This document shows, one piece after another, positions 1-7,674 of a DNA stretch of 42,434 nucleotides. This DNA comes from Methylococcales bacterium. GTDB taxonomy: Bacteria > Pseudomonadota > Gammaproteobacteria > Methylococcales > Methylomonadaceae. A program made the position numbers and the translations under genes. The notes under the pieces were generated by a model. It did not search any database. It was given only the letters and a program-made list of their open reading frames with translations, and had not been told where the DNA came from. The stretch's first letter is position 1. Each line of letters starts with the position of its first letter. Location of the stretch: contig JAQTPT010000036.1 of the NCBI GenBank assembly GCA_028712795.1, positions 1 through 42,434 on the forward strand, read 5' to 3'.

Positions 1-2
1 TT

Positions 3-104
3 GTGGAGGGGTTTAAAGAATCCATGCGAATTGTATTTGATAAGCATCTGGGGCAATGGAATTATACTGCCATTCCTGAAGCGACAATTTCAGAAGTTGC
101 ATAA
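3..104 (+). CDS. 3' end of an unidentified gene (C-terminal 33 residues)
   Basis: The frame is open from the window edge to a TAA at 102-104. The peptide ends WNYTAIPEATISEVA. It stops 34 nt before csm1 on the same strand, so it could be the gene preceding the csm operon or the tail of an unrelated element. The WNYT motif faintly recalls the C-terminus of ISAzo13-type transposases, but that is a memory-based hint and too weak for a call. Function unknown. Confidence 0.45.
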   Translation: MEGFKESMRIVFDKHLGQWNYTAIPEATISEVA

Positions 105-138
105 GTTATTTTATGCACGTTCCTTAGGAAAATAAATC

Positions 139-2544
139 ATGAATGGGCACGACCAGATTGTTATTGCCAATTTGCTGCTCGGTTTTGGGCGTTTTTATTA
201 TCTTGCTGAATATTTTGATGCCGATGGCAACCAGAGCGAGTGGGATTGTTGCCAGCGTTTGCTGATAGCGCTTTCGATTCAGGACAGGTCAGTAATTGGG
301 CTTGTCAAACACATGCTTAATGAAGACCCCGCAACTAATCACAGTCATTTCAAAAAGCTATTGCAGGCGGCCGATTACTTTGCGGGTACTGAGCATGAGC
401 AAGGTCTTGCTCAACCAACGCAACCATGCTTGCAATCGCTGTTAAGCAAAGTGCGCTTAAATTTCCAATGCAACACAGAAACGTATTTTTTACCTCTACA
501 GGCACTCTCTTTAGACGCAGAGGCGATTTTCCCTTCAAAAAATACTGGTCAAGAAAATTCTGCTACGGATTATAAAAATCTCGCGGAAAATTTGTTGGGC
601 GAACTTAAACAACTGCCTAAAATCAATGCCGCTGATTCAGGCACTTTATATTCCTGGGGCAGAAGCGTGTTAGCTCTGTCCGAAAAATACTTAAGCCAGA
701 TTCCAGCCGCCACCGATGTTGTTCATGCCGACATTTCCCTGTTTGACCATTTGCGCATTTCAACAGCCATTGCAGAAGGCTTGTACCACCATCACGAAGC
801 AGGGCAAGATTGTGCGCAGGCGGATTTTAAGGATACCCAAACACCCAAATGGCTACTGGTCTGCGGCGATTTTTCCGGTATTCAAAACTTCATTTACAAA
901 ATCACCAGCAAAGGCGCGGCGAAAGGCTTACGCGGTCGGTCGGTCTATATTCAATTGCTGTGTGATGCCATTTCAGAACAGTTGGTTAGGGCATTGGGTT
1001 TATATGCAACGTCACGCATTTATTCATCGGGCGGCAAGTTTTATTTGCTGATTGCCGAATGTCAGCGCAAGGCCTTGGAGCAGGAGGCTGTCAAGATCAA
1101 CGCTGACTTACTCAAGCAATTTCGTAGTGAGATATTTTTAGGCATTGGTTTTGCCGCTGTTAAAGCCGATGATTTTAGGGAAGGCAATATGGGGACGCGT
1201 TGGCAGGAAGCTAGTGACGATTTAATGAAAAACAGGCAGAAGGCTTTTGCTGCGAATTTAACAACACAAGCTGATTTTTTCCTCCCCGAGACTTTGCACT
1301 CCCAAGGGGCGTGTCAGGTTTGTGACCGGGATGACCGTTTTGCTGGCATAGAAACAGATAAAGACGAAGGATTTAAAATTTGCAGGCAGTGTAAAGACCT
1401 GCGTAAACTCGGACAGAAATTGGTTGATGCCCAATACTTGTTTTGGGTTTGGGGTAAAGACACCCGGCAGGCCCTTAAAAAATCCAAAAGCTCATTTTTG
1501 GATATTTCATTGCGCATTTCTATGTATGGTACGGATTGTACCTTGTATTTCCTTAACGACAAGCCAAAATTCACCCACTTAATCGGCCTGACCGATTGCC
1601 ATTTGGAAAGCCTAAACAGTTTTGAGCCTCATCCTACCCACGCGTATTCCTCAGGATTCCGCTTGCTGGGCAAATGGGAAAAGGACAAGAAAAGCGGAGG
1701 GTATGATTTTGAGGACTTTGCCAACAAAGCCGAAGGCATTAAACGCATGGGCGTATTGCGCATGGATGTTGATAATCTGGGCGAGATTTTTTTCGGTGGG
1801 CTAAAAAAGGACGACAAGCACATGGGTTCATTATCAAGGGTAGCAACTTTATCAAGGCAACTGCATTTGTTTTTTGCTGGCTACTTGTCAACACTCTGCA
1901 AAGCGTTTCCAAATAGCCAGATCATATATGCGGGCGGTGATGATGTGTTTATTATCGGCAGCTGGCATGAACTGCCTGAGCTGGCCCATAAAATCCGCAC
2001 TGAATTTAGAAAGTATTGTGCGGATAATGAGAGCTTTAGCTTGTCGGGCGGCATTGCACTGGCAACAGGCAAATATCCCATTTCAAAATCCGCCGGACTC
2101 GCAGGGCGGGCGGAAGAGCAGGCCAAGCATTTGCAGCGCGGCAACAAAAAAAAAGATGCCTTGTGTTTTTTGGATACGGTAATTGGCTGGGAAAGTTTTT
2201 ATAAGGCTGATAAGTTGCAACGCCAAATTTCCGAACTCAGCAAAGACACCCAAAGCAACGCTCTTATCGACAGGCTGCGCCGCGTGGTCATCGCCACCCA
2301 TGCAATCAAAAAACATTATTCAAACCCAACCCCTGACATTTTGTATTGGAACCGTTGGCGGTGGCGGCTTATTTATAACTTGAAACGCATGTCTGAGCGC
2401 TACACGGACAGCCAAAATGATCAATTGGCAGCCATACAAAAACAACTGCTGCATTATGACGACAAGGACGAACGTCAAGGTATTTTGGATTGGCTGCAAA
2501 TTCCCGTGCGCTGGGCGGAATTTTTAAAGAGAGAGGAGAAATGA
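139..2544 (+). CDS. csm1: Type III-A CRISPR effector large subunit Cas10/Csm1
   Basis: At 801 aa it has the size of a Csm1. In the family it is the large subunit of the Csm complex; its palm domain makes cyclic oligoadenylate (cOA) from ATP when target RNA is bound. The GGDD cyclase motif is at residues 599-602 (AGGDDVFIIG), and a four-cysteine zinc-binding segment lies near 392-428 (CQVC...CRQC). The N-terminal HD nuclease domain looks degenerate: where the family has LLHDIGKF this protein has LLLGFGRF, and the later paired histidines are not seen, although an AADYFAGTEHE segment resembles the end of that domain. DNase activity is therefore probably lost while signalling is kept. It is the first gene of csm1-5, and its TGA ends 1 nt before csm2. 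Family assignment is certain; the HD loss is read directly from the sequence. Confidence 0.95.
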   Translation: MNGHDQIVIANLLLGFGRFYYLAEYFDADGNQSEWDCCQRLLIALSIQDRSVIGLVKHMLNEDPATNHSHFKKLLQAADYFAGTEHEQGLAQPTQPCLQSLLSKVRLNFQCNTETYFLPLQALSLDAEAIFPSKNTGQENSATDYKNLAENLLGELKQLPKINAADSGTLYSWGRSVLALSEKYLSQIPAATDVVHADISLFDHLRISTAIAEGLYHHHEAGQDCAQADFKDTQTPKWLLVCGDFSGIQNFIYKITSKGAAKGLRGRSVYIQLLCDAISEQLVRALGLYATSRIYSSGGKFYLLIAECQRKALEQEAVKINADLLKQFRSEIFLGIGFAAVKADDFREGNMGTRWQEASDDLMKNRQKAFAANLTTQADFFLPETLHSQGACQVCDRDDRFAGIETDKDEGFKICRQCKDLRKLGQKLVDAQYLFWVWGKDTRQALKKSKSSFLDISLRISMYGTDCTLYFLNDKPKFTHLIGLTDCHLESLNSFEPHPTHAYSSGFRLLGKWEKDKKSGGYDFEDFANKAEGIKRMGVLRMDVDNLGEIFFGGLKKDDKHMGSLSRVATLSRQLHLFFAGYLSTLCKAFPNSQIIYAGGDDVFIIGSWHELPELAHKIRTEFRKYCADNESFSLSGGIALATGKYPISKSAGLAGRAEEQAKHLQRGNKKKDALCFLDTVIGWESFYKADKLQRQISELSKDTQSNALIDRLRRVVIATHAIKKHYSNPTPDILYWNRWRWRLIYNLKRMSERYTDSQNDQLAAIQKQLLHYDDKDERQGILDWLQIPVRWAEFLKREEK

Positions 2545-2545
2545 A

Positions 2546-3211
2546 ATGGCATCAATATTTACGGGGGACTATAAAAATGATCCGGCTTTTGAATTTGGTG
2601 AGTTTTACTTTTTTTATGACAAGCTCAATCAGCAGTTGGAAAAAAAGGGTGTTTCAGACGACAAAAAAATAAGTGCGGCAATTTCGAATGCGGAAAGCTT
2701 TTTTAATAAATTTACCCTAGCAAAAAACAATTTGAAAAAACCCAATGTCAATGTCAAAGACACAATAGCTAATTGCAAAGATTTAGCAAAAAGTATATCA
2801 GTCCCTGATGAATACACCTTAATTAGTTTCTTAACTAAAGATAAAGAAGCGAGGCGATTGGTTGAGTTTGGCGAACGCTTAGGTGGGCACTGTGCCATGA
2901 ACAAACTCTCCAGCTCCCAAATCCGCAATGTTTTTGGAGAGGTCAAAAAGCTTGAGATGACGCTTGCCCTAAAGGGGGAAAAAGACAAAGACGGCAAAGA
3001 CATAGAAATTGATGCCTTATCAGTACGAAAGCTTATGCTGCTTATACCGCGATTGGCTTATGCGGCGCAACGTCAGGGTGGGACAATGAATGAGTTGCGT
3101 GATGCCTTAACTATGGCAATCAAACATATAAAAACAGTAGGTGACTTTAACCGCTTCGTTCAATACTTTGAAGCCATTCTTGCCTATCACAAAGCCTACG
3201 GCGGCAAATAA
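2546..3211 (+). CDS. csm2: Type III-A CRISPR effector small subunit Csm2, N-terminally extended
   Basis: The product has 221 aa. The C-terminal half carries the Csm2 signature: a helix with SSSQIRNVFGEVKKLE (from about residue 122), then LMLLIPRLAYAAQRQ and the closing FNRFVQYFEAILAYHKAY. Csm2 forms the small-subunit filament along the crRNA-target duplex in the Csm complex. The family is usually about 120-160 aa, so this protein has roughly 70 extra N-terminal residues, rich in Lys, Asn and Asp, with no motif I recognise. The ATG follows the csm1 stop by 1 nt and a GAGGAGAA ribosome-binding site lies in the csm1 tail, so the two are translationally coupled. A shorter start inside the extension cannot be excluded, but no better ribosome-binding site is apparent. 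Confidence 0.9.
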   Translation: MASIFTGDYKNDPAFEFGEFYFFYDKLNQQLEKKGVSDDKKISAAISNAESFFNKFTLAKNNLKKPNVNVKDTIANCKDLAKSISVPDEYTLISFLTKDKEARRLVEFGERLGGHCAMNKLSSSQIRNVFGEVKKLEMTLALKGEKDKDGKDIEIDALSVRKLMLLIPRLAYAAQRQGGTMNELRDALTMAIKHIKTVGDFNRFVQYFEAILAYHKAYGGK

Positions 3212-3225
3212 CTAAGGATACGACC

Positions 3226-4044
3226 ATGTCTGAAAACAACACAGCCCCAAAAATCAGCAAGAAAATATTTATTCGCGGCACGCTCAAAGCTATCACAGGT
3301 TTGCACATCGGCGGCAGCTCCGTCAGCATGTCCATAGGGGGCGCGGACAAAATTGTGGTGCGCAATCCTTTGACTAACGAGCCATATATTCCGGGTTCTT
3401 CACTGCGCGGCAAGATGCGCTCCTTGCTGGAGCGGGTTCGCGGCGTTGAGCAGGCCAGTGGAAAAGGTGAAGGTGGATTTTCATTCAGCATTGCCGATGA
3501 TGGCAAGGGTAAAGCCGATGCGGGGAAAAATCCTGAAACACGTCTTGCCAAACTATTTGGCATCGCGGCAGACGACAGCGATAAAGAACGGATGCGCTTA
3601 AAACAATCCACCCGCTTGATAGTCAGGGATGCTCTTTTAACACCAGCCAGTAAAGAAGAACTCGAAAACGCCCCCAACACCGACATGCCCATGACTGAAG
3701 TCAAAACCGAGGTCAATATCGACCGTATAACTGCAGCCGCTAATCCACGGCAATTTGAACGCGTACCTGCGGGGGCTGAGTTTCATTTTGAATTCATCTT
3801 GACGCTGTTGGAAGGCGATGAAGACAACATTTATTTAGAACTGGTGCGGGAAGGCATGGAGCTGGTGCAAAATGACAGCCTCGGCGGGCATGGCTCACGG
3901 GGATATGGTCAGGTGGAATTTTTTCACCCCAAAGTAGAAGAGCGAACGGCTGATGACTATCGGGAAAACAAGAGAGCTTCTAAACTGGAAACGGAAATTT
4001 TTTCCCAATTCCGGCGTCAGGCTGCTGATGTTCAAGCGGCTTGA
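3226..4044 (+). CDS. csm3: Type III-A CRISPR RAMP protein Csm3 (Cas7 group)
   Basis: This 272-aa RAMP protein is the backbone subunit of the Csm complex, which in the family cuts target RNA every 6 nt. The signature HIGG, then GGADK, NPLTNEPYIPGSSLRGKMRS is intact, and D41 in GGADK aligns with the catalytic aspartate of Csm3, so RNA slicing should be retained. A C-terminal GGHGSRGYGQV glycine-rich loop is typical of Cas7. The ATG has an AAGGA ribosome-binding site, and the gene lies 14 nt after csm2. Its stop overlaps the region of the csm4 start. Confidence 0.95.
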   Translation: MSENNTAPKISKKIFIRGTLKAITGLHIGGSSVSMSIGGADKIVVRNPLTNEPYIPGSSLRGKMRSLLERVRGVEQASGKGEGGFSFSIADDGKGKADAGKNPETRLAKLFGIAADDSDKERMRLKQSTRLIVRDALLTPASKEELENAPNTDMPMTEVKTEVNIDRITAAANPRQFERVPAGAEFHFEFILTLLEGDEDNIYLELVREGMELVQNDSLGGHGSRGYGQVEFFHPKVEERTADDYRENKRASKLETEIFSQFRRQAADVQAA

Positions 4045-4052
4045 GGTTAACC

Positions 4053-5045
4053 ATGCACTGCTACCGACTTTACTTTAGCTCGCCGTTCCACATCGACAGC
4101 CGTGGCGATGCTTTCCACGAGCGCACCGAAACCTTTATCCATTCCGACACCTTAAGTGCCGCGCTGCTGTCAGCCTGGGCTTTGTTGGAACCTTTGAACA
4201 TCGAAGCACGGGCAAAAAATCCGCCTTTTAAAGTCAGCTCAGCGTTTCCATTTTTTAAACAGCACTATTTTTTACCCCGTGCGATCTGTACCCAGACGGT
4301 TAAGTTGCAAGAAAGCCAACGCCAACACGCCAAACTCATCCGAAAACTGCAATGGCTGGAGCTGCCTTTGTGGAAAAAGTCTTTCCAAGAAAACTGGCTC
4401 AAGGCGATTATTGCCGACACTAAAAGCCATAACGAACAACGCATTAAACAGAACTGCTTGGTTTTTGAACACCCCGTTCCTGAATTAAACCAGCTTTGGC
4501 TTGAAGAAGAACGCCCGCGTCTGGCAATGGACAGAATCACTAACAGCAGCAGTGAAGGTCAACTGTTTCATTTAAGCCGGGTTTGGTTTAATAGCGAGGG
4601 CGGCTTGTACTTTTTGGCAAAATTTGCCAATGAGCAAAAATCAGGGTTTGAAGCGGCCTTAAGCCTCTTAGGCGATAGCGGCATAGGCGCTGACCGCAGC
4701 AATGGCAATGGTTTTTTTAAAGTGAAAAAAGTAGAAAAAGCGGAAGAGATGCCCGCTTTAAGATTAGCTAATAGCGGCGAAATGGCGGTTGCCTTGTCTT
4801 TAGTCAGCCCCAGCCAAGCCGACCAAAACGGTAACTGGCTGGACAATGACAATGCTGCTTACAAACTCATTTCACGCGGCGGCTGGATAGGCGAAACAGG
4901 TGTGCGCAAACAACGCCTGCGCATGTTCGCCGAAGGCAGCGTGTTTTCAAGCCCCTTGCAAGGCCAAGTGCTGAATGTCAACCCATCCGGAAAACCCAAC
5001 CCCGTTTATCGGGACGGTCGCGGTTTTTTTATTGCGACGAGGTGA
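4053..5045 (+). CDS. csm4: Type III-A CRISPR RAMP protein Csm4 (Cas5 group)
   Basis: The product has 330 aa from the chosen ATG. Csm4 caps the 5' handle end of the crRNA and binds Cas10. The N-terminus (YRLYFSSPFHIDS, then SDTLSAALLSAW) and the mid-region GDSGIGADRSNGNGFF are characteristic of Csm4. A TTG at 4041 overlapping the csm3 stop would add four residues; I prefer ATG 4053 because a GAGG sits six bases upstream. The gene is followed by csm5 after 3 nt. All core residues of the family that I can judge are present, so nothing suggests decay here. Confidence 0.92.
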   Translation: MHCYRLYFSSPFHIDSRGDAFHERTETFIHSDTLSAALLSAWALLEPLNIEARAKNPPFKVSSAFPFFKQHYFLPRAICTQTVKLQESQRQHAKLIRKLQWLELPLWKKSFQENWLKAIIADTKSHNEQRIKQNCLVFEHPVPELNQLWLEEERPRLAMDRITNSSSEGQLFHLSRVWFNSEGGLYFLAKFANEQKSGFEAALSLLGDSGIGADRSNGNGFFKVKKVEKAEEMPALRLANSGEMAVALSLVSPSQADQNGNWLDNDNAAYKLISRGGWIGETGVRKQRLRMFAEGSVFSSPLQGQVLNVNPSGKPNPVYRDGRGFFIATR

Positions 5046-5048
5046 GCC

Positions 5049-6602
5049 ATGAAAATGCAGGGTAAAACGCGCAGCATCCGTTTAGGGATAGAAGTTTTAA
5101 CCCCCGTGCTATGCGGTTCAGGGCAGGAATTAGTCAAAGATGTGGATTATCTTGAAAGAAAAAACAAGGTTTTTGTCGTCGATCAGGTAACAACCTTCAA
5201 TGAACTTGCTTCTGGCACACAAAATTTGCAGGAGCTATTAAAAAATAGCGGCCCACTTGCGGATGTAGTGGCTTTGGTGGGCAATGACTATGGCTATTCC
5301 TTGTCCAAATTAAATCGCACAGATGAACTGCCGAATAAAATTCGTGAACATTTAAAAGATGCCAATTTTCAACCCTATATTGCAGGCAGCGCCTTAAAAG
5401 GTGCTGTAAGAACGGCCTTATTGGCTGAGTATTTGCGTGCATTACCCGAAGCTGACAAAGCAAACAAAAAACATCTGTTACCCAAAAGAAATGCTAAAAA
5501 TGAGCCAACTGCAGAAGATAAGGATGCTTCGCAAGCTTTACTCAACGATATTTTAGGTCAAGAGCCTAAAGACAATCTGTTTCGCGCTTTACAGATTAAA
5601 GATGCCATGTTCAAAAAAGAACAATTATGTCTGGTTGATATTCGCTGGCTTATTTTAACGGGCATTGCCAATTCGTTAAAAGGGCAATGGCGGCGTATAA
5701 GCGGTGGAAACTACGATAATTGGCAACGGGCTAATGGTATTCATGCCGAAATGCTAAAACCTAGCAGTAAGGCAAGTTTTAACCTGCATTGGGATGATTT
5801 TTTACTCAATGATTTATCGCAATGGCAGAAAGGCTCAGGGACAGGCATTTTGCCACTTAATTTTGAAGACCTTAAAGCCAAACTCAACAAACATGCTGAC
5901 TATCGATTAAGTCACGAAATTGATTTTTATCATCAAGCGGGCAATGTAAAGGCTGAGCAGGAATGTCAAAACTTGCTAAAACGGGTAAACAGTGACCAAA
6001 GCGGCATTTATTTACAATTATCCTGGGGCGTTGGCTGGAAAGCAATGACTGGCGAATGGATGGATGGGGATTGGTTTAAGGATATGCAGGAGCTATACGG
6101 TTTGGGCAAATCCGGTATGCCATTTCCCAAGAGCCGCCGACTTGCTGTTCTGGGCGAACCTAAACTGCCGATTGGCTGGGTGCGGCTTTATTTGGAAAAT
6201 GAAGCAAAACTACAGGCCGAACAAATAATACCCGTAGTAAATACAATGGATGCCGAACCGACCACCGACATTCTGACAAAAGGCTATAGCGGGCTTGCGG
6301 CGAGAATTTATAGAAAACTTATTTTAGAAGATAGTAGCAGTTCGCCGGAATTCTATCAGTCCTTGCTGGATAATCTGAACGAGATAGAAAAAGAACCGGA
6401 GGCCAGAATCAAGCAAGACAGCATAAATATCATCAGCGACCTGCTGGAACACAAATACCCGCGTATTCTGGAAGACCCAGATAGAAAAAAAGGCAAAAAG
6501 AAAGAGCCAGCTTATAAACCCAAACAAATTGAAATCGCAAAAAGGTTGCTTTTTTTGAAAGCAACCATAACGGATACTGTGGTGAGTAATGTATCTGTTT
6601 AA
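5049..6602 (+). CDS. csm5: Type III-A CRISPR RAMP protein Csm5 (Cas7 group, crRNA 3' end)
   Basis: The product has 517 aa, rather long for Csm5. In the family it ends the Cas7 filament at the crRNA 3' end and recruits host nucleases for crRNA trimming. The first RAMP strand (IRLGIEVLTPVLCGSGQ), the PYIAGSALKGAVRTALL motif and the late glycine-rich segment GLGKSGMPFPKSRRLAV support the call. The C-terminus is Lys-rich (KKGKKKEPAYKPKQ). It is the last gene of csm1-5; the next gene starts about 80 nt later behind its own candidate promoter. No cas6 or csm6 follows. Confidence 0.92.
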   Translation: MKMQGKTRSIRLGIEVLTPVLCGSGQELVKDVDYLERKNKVFVVDQVTTFNELASGTQNLQELLKNSGPLADVVALVGNDYGYSLSKLNRTDELPNKIREHLKDANFQPYIAGSALKGAVRTALLAEYLRALPEADKANKKHLLPKRNAKNEPTAEDKDASQALLNDILGQEPKDNLFRALQIKDAMFKKEQLCLVDIRWLILTGIANSLKGQWRRISGGNYDNWQRANGIHAEMLKPSSKASFNLHWDDFLLNDLSQWQKGSGTGILPLNFEDLKAKLNKHADYRLSHEIDFYHQAGNVKAEQECQNLLKRVNSDQSGIYLQLSWGVGWKAMTGEWMDGDWFKDMQELYGLGKSGMPFPKSRRLAVLGEPKLPIGWVRLYLENEAKLQAEQIIPVVNTMDAEPTTDILTKGYSGLAARIYRKLILEDSSSSPEFYQSLLDNLNEIEKEPEARIKQDSINIISDLLEHKYPRILEDPDRKKGKKKEPAYKPKQIEIAKRLLFLKATITDTVVSNVSV

Positions 6603-6626
6603 CCCTAGGGCTGAGCGGTGGCTGTT

Positions 6627-6656
6627 TTGAAATACTTGTACTAAACCCTGTAAAAT
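6627..6656 (+). promoter_or_regulatory. Candidate sigma-70 promoter for the DUF4160/DUF2442 pair
   Basis: TTGAAA at 6627-6632 and TAAAAT at 6651-6656, 18 nt apart, lie 29 nt before the next ATG and just after csm5. The match is to consensus only. Confidence 0.4.
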
Positions 6657-6684
6657 CCTTATCCATGACTTATTAAGCTACGCT

Positions 6685-6945
6685 ATGCCTTACGTCTCAC
6701 TATTTTTCGGCATCATGATTCGCATGTTTCATAATGACCACAACCCGCCGCATTTTCATGCCGAATATCAAGGGCAGCGCGGACTGTTTGATTTTAACGG
6801 CGATATGATAAAAGGCAGCTTTAAATCGAAAACTGCGCTAAAGCTTATAAAAGAATGGGCACTGTTGCACAAACAGGAACTTAACGACAACTGGCTAAAA
6901 GCCGCGCAAGGCAAGCCCGTTGATAAAATTAAACCTCTCGATTAA
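6685..6945 (+). CDS. DUF4160 protein
   Basis: This 86-aa protein has the DUF4160 pattern: an N-terminal IMIRMFHNDHNPPHFHAEY with the His-rich PPHFHA core, then a short beta segment and the WALLHKQELNDNWLKAAQG helix. DUF4160 genes are habitually paired with DUF2442 genes, as here (15-nt spacing), and the pair is often discussed as toxin-antitoxin-like, without a proven activity that I can cite. It sits between csm5 and the TIR-SAVED gene on the same strand, so it may be a passenger of the defence island rather than part of CRISPR. Function unproven. Confidence 0.8.
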   Translation: MPYVSLFFGIMIRMFHNDHNPPHFHAEYQGQRGLFDFNGDMIKGSFKSKTALKLIKEWALLHKQELNDNWLKAAQGKPVDKIKPLD

Positions 6946-6960
6946 CTTTGGAGAAAAGCT

Positions 6961-7200
6961 ATGGACTACCTGCCTGTTGTGATTGCCGCTGACTATCTCA
7001 ATGACTATAAAATTCGCGTTACCTTTGATAATGGCGAAACCAAAACCGTGGATTGCCTGAAATGGCTAAACGGCGAAATCTTTGAACCGCTTAAAGACAA
7101 AAATTATTTCCAGCGTTTTTTTGTCGATGGCTGGTCTATTTCATGGCCTAATGGGGCGGACATTGCCCCTGAAACTTTATACGAAGAGAGTGAAGCATAA
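6961..7200 (+). CDS. DUF2442 protein, partner of the DUF4160 protein
   Basis: This 79-aa protein has DUF2442 features: the YKIRVTFDNGETKTVDC strand pair, the FEPLKDKNYFQRF segment and the closing ISWPNGADIAPETLYE. DUF2442 proteins resemble small DNA-binding or antitoxin-like partners, and the tight linkage to DUF4160 suggests joint expression. A TTTGGAGAAAAGCT ribosome-binding site precedes the ATG. The role is inferred from pairing only. Confidence 0.8.
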   Translation: MDYLPVVIAADYLNDYKIRVTFDNGETKTVDCLKWLNGEIFEPLKDKNYFQRFFVDGWSISWPNGADIAPETLYEESEA

Positions 7201-7203
7201 GCA

Positions 7204-7674
7204 ATGGCAAAAATAGAAGGTTTTAAAAATTAAATATTTTCGGTCACTCAAAGATATAACGGCCGGTTGTCTATGGAATCAGCAGCAAACCGAACCGCTG
7301 ATACCACTAACGTTGGTAATCCGCGCTGGCAAAAACAGTTCGTTTGACGCGGTTGGCTTCTTGGCGGATTGACTTAAGTTTGGCGTGGAATAGGCATGTA
7401 ACGACAGGGGCGCGGTGGTTTTTCCAGAGTACGTTCACAAAACCAGAACGGGTCAATTGAATTTCAGGTGTATTACAAGGAAGACGGCAATGCCAGGCCT
7501 ATTACCTATTAACTGGCGATAGACGTAGATGACTACCATTGTCCGGTTGTACAAAAAGAGCGGCTTCGATTTGAAATATTGGTTGAAAACCAATCAGGTC
7601 AAAAAGCACTAACCGCACTGGCTGTGGACGCAAACATATTAATCAATAAAACAACACAAAAGGGAGCCCCATGA
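7204..7674 (+). pseudogene. Decayed AAA-family (SMC-like) ATPase gene
   Basis: This stretch has no intact gene but reads as a broken ATPase across frames. ATG 7204 gives MAKIEGFKN then a stop; another frame continues KYFRSLKDITAGCLWNQQQ and LVIRAGKNSSFDAVGFLAD, recognisable as the N-terminus of an AAA ATPase whose Walker A (normally GKNGVGKSS) is corrupted. Later pieces in other frames read LKFGVE, EFQVYYKEDGNARPITY and, after an in-frame TAA, LAIDVDDY and VVQKERLRFEILV. Several frameshifts and stops make it a pseudogene. The last open segment ends in a TGA overlapping the ATG of the TIR-SAVED gene (ATGA), which may be chance. Confidence 0.6.

Noticed and set aside
4265..4852. Several - strand frames inside csm4
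   Set aside because: Shadows of a strongly supported Csm4 gene.
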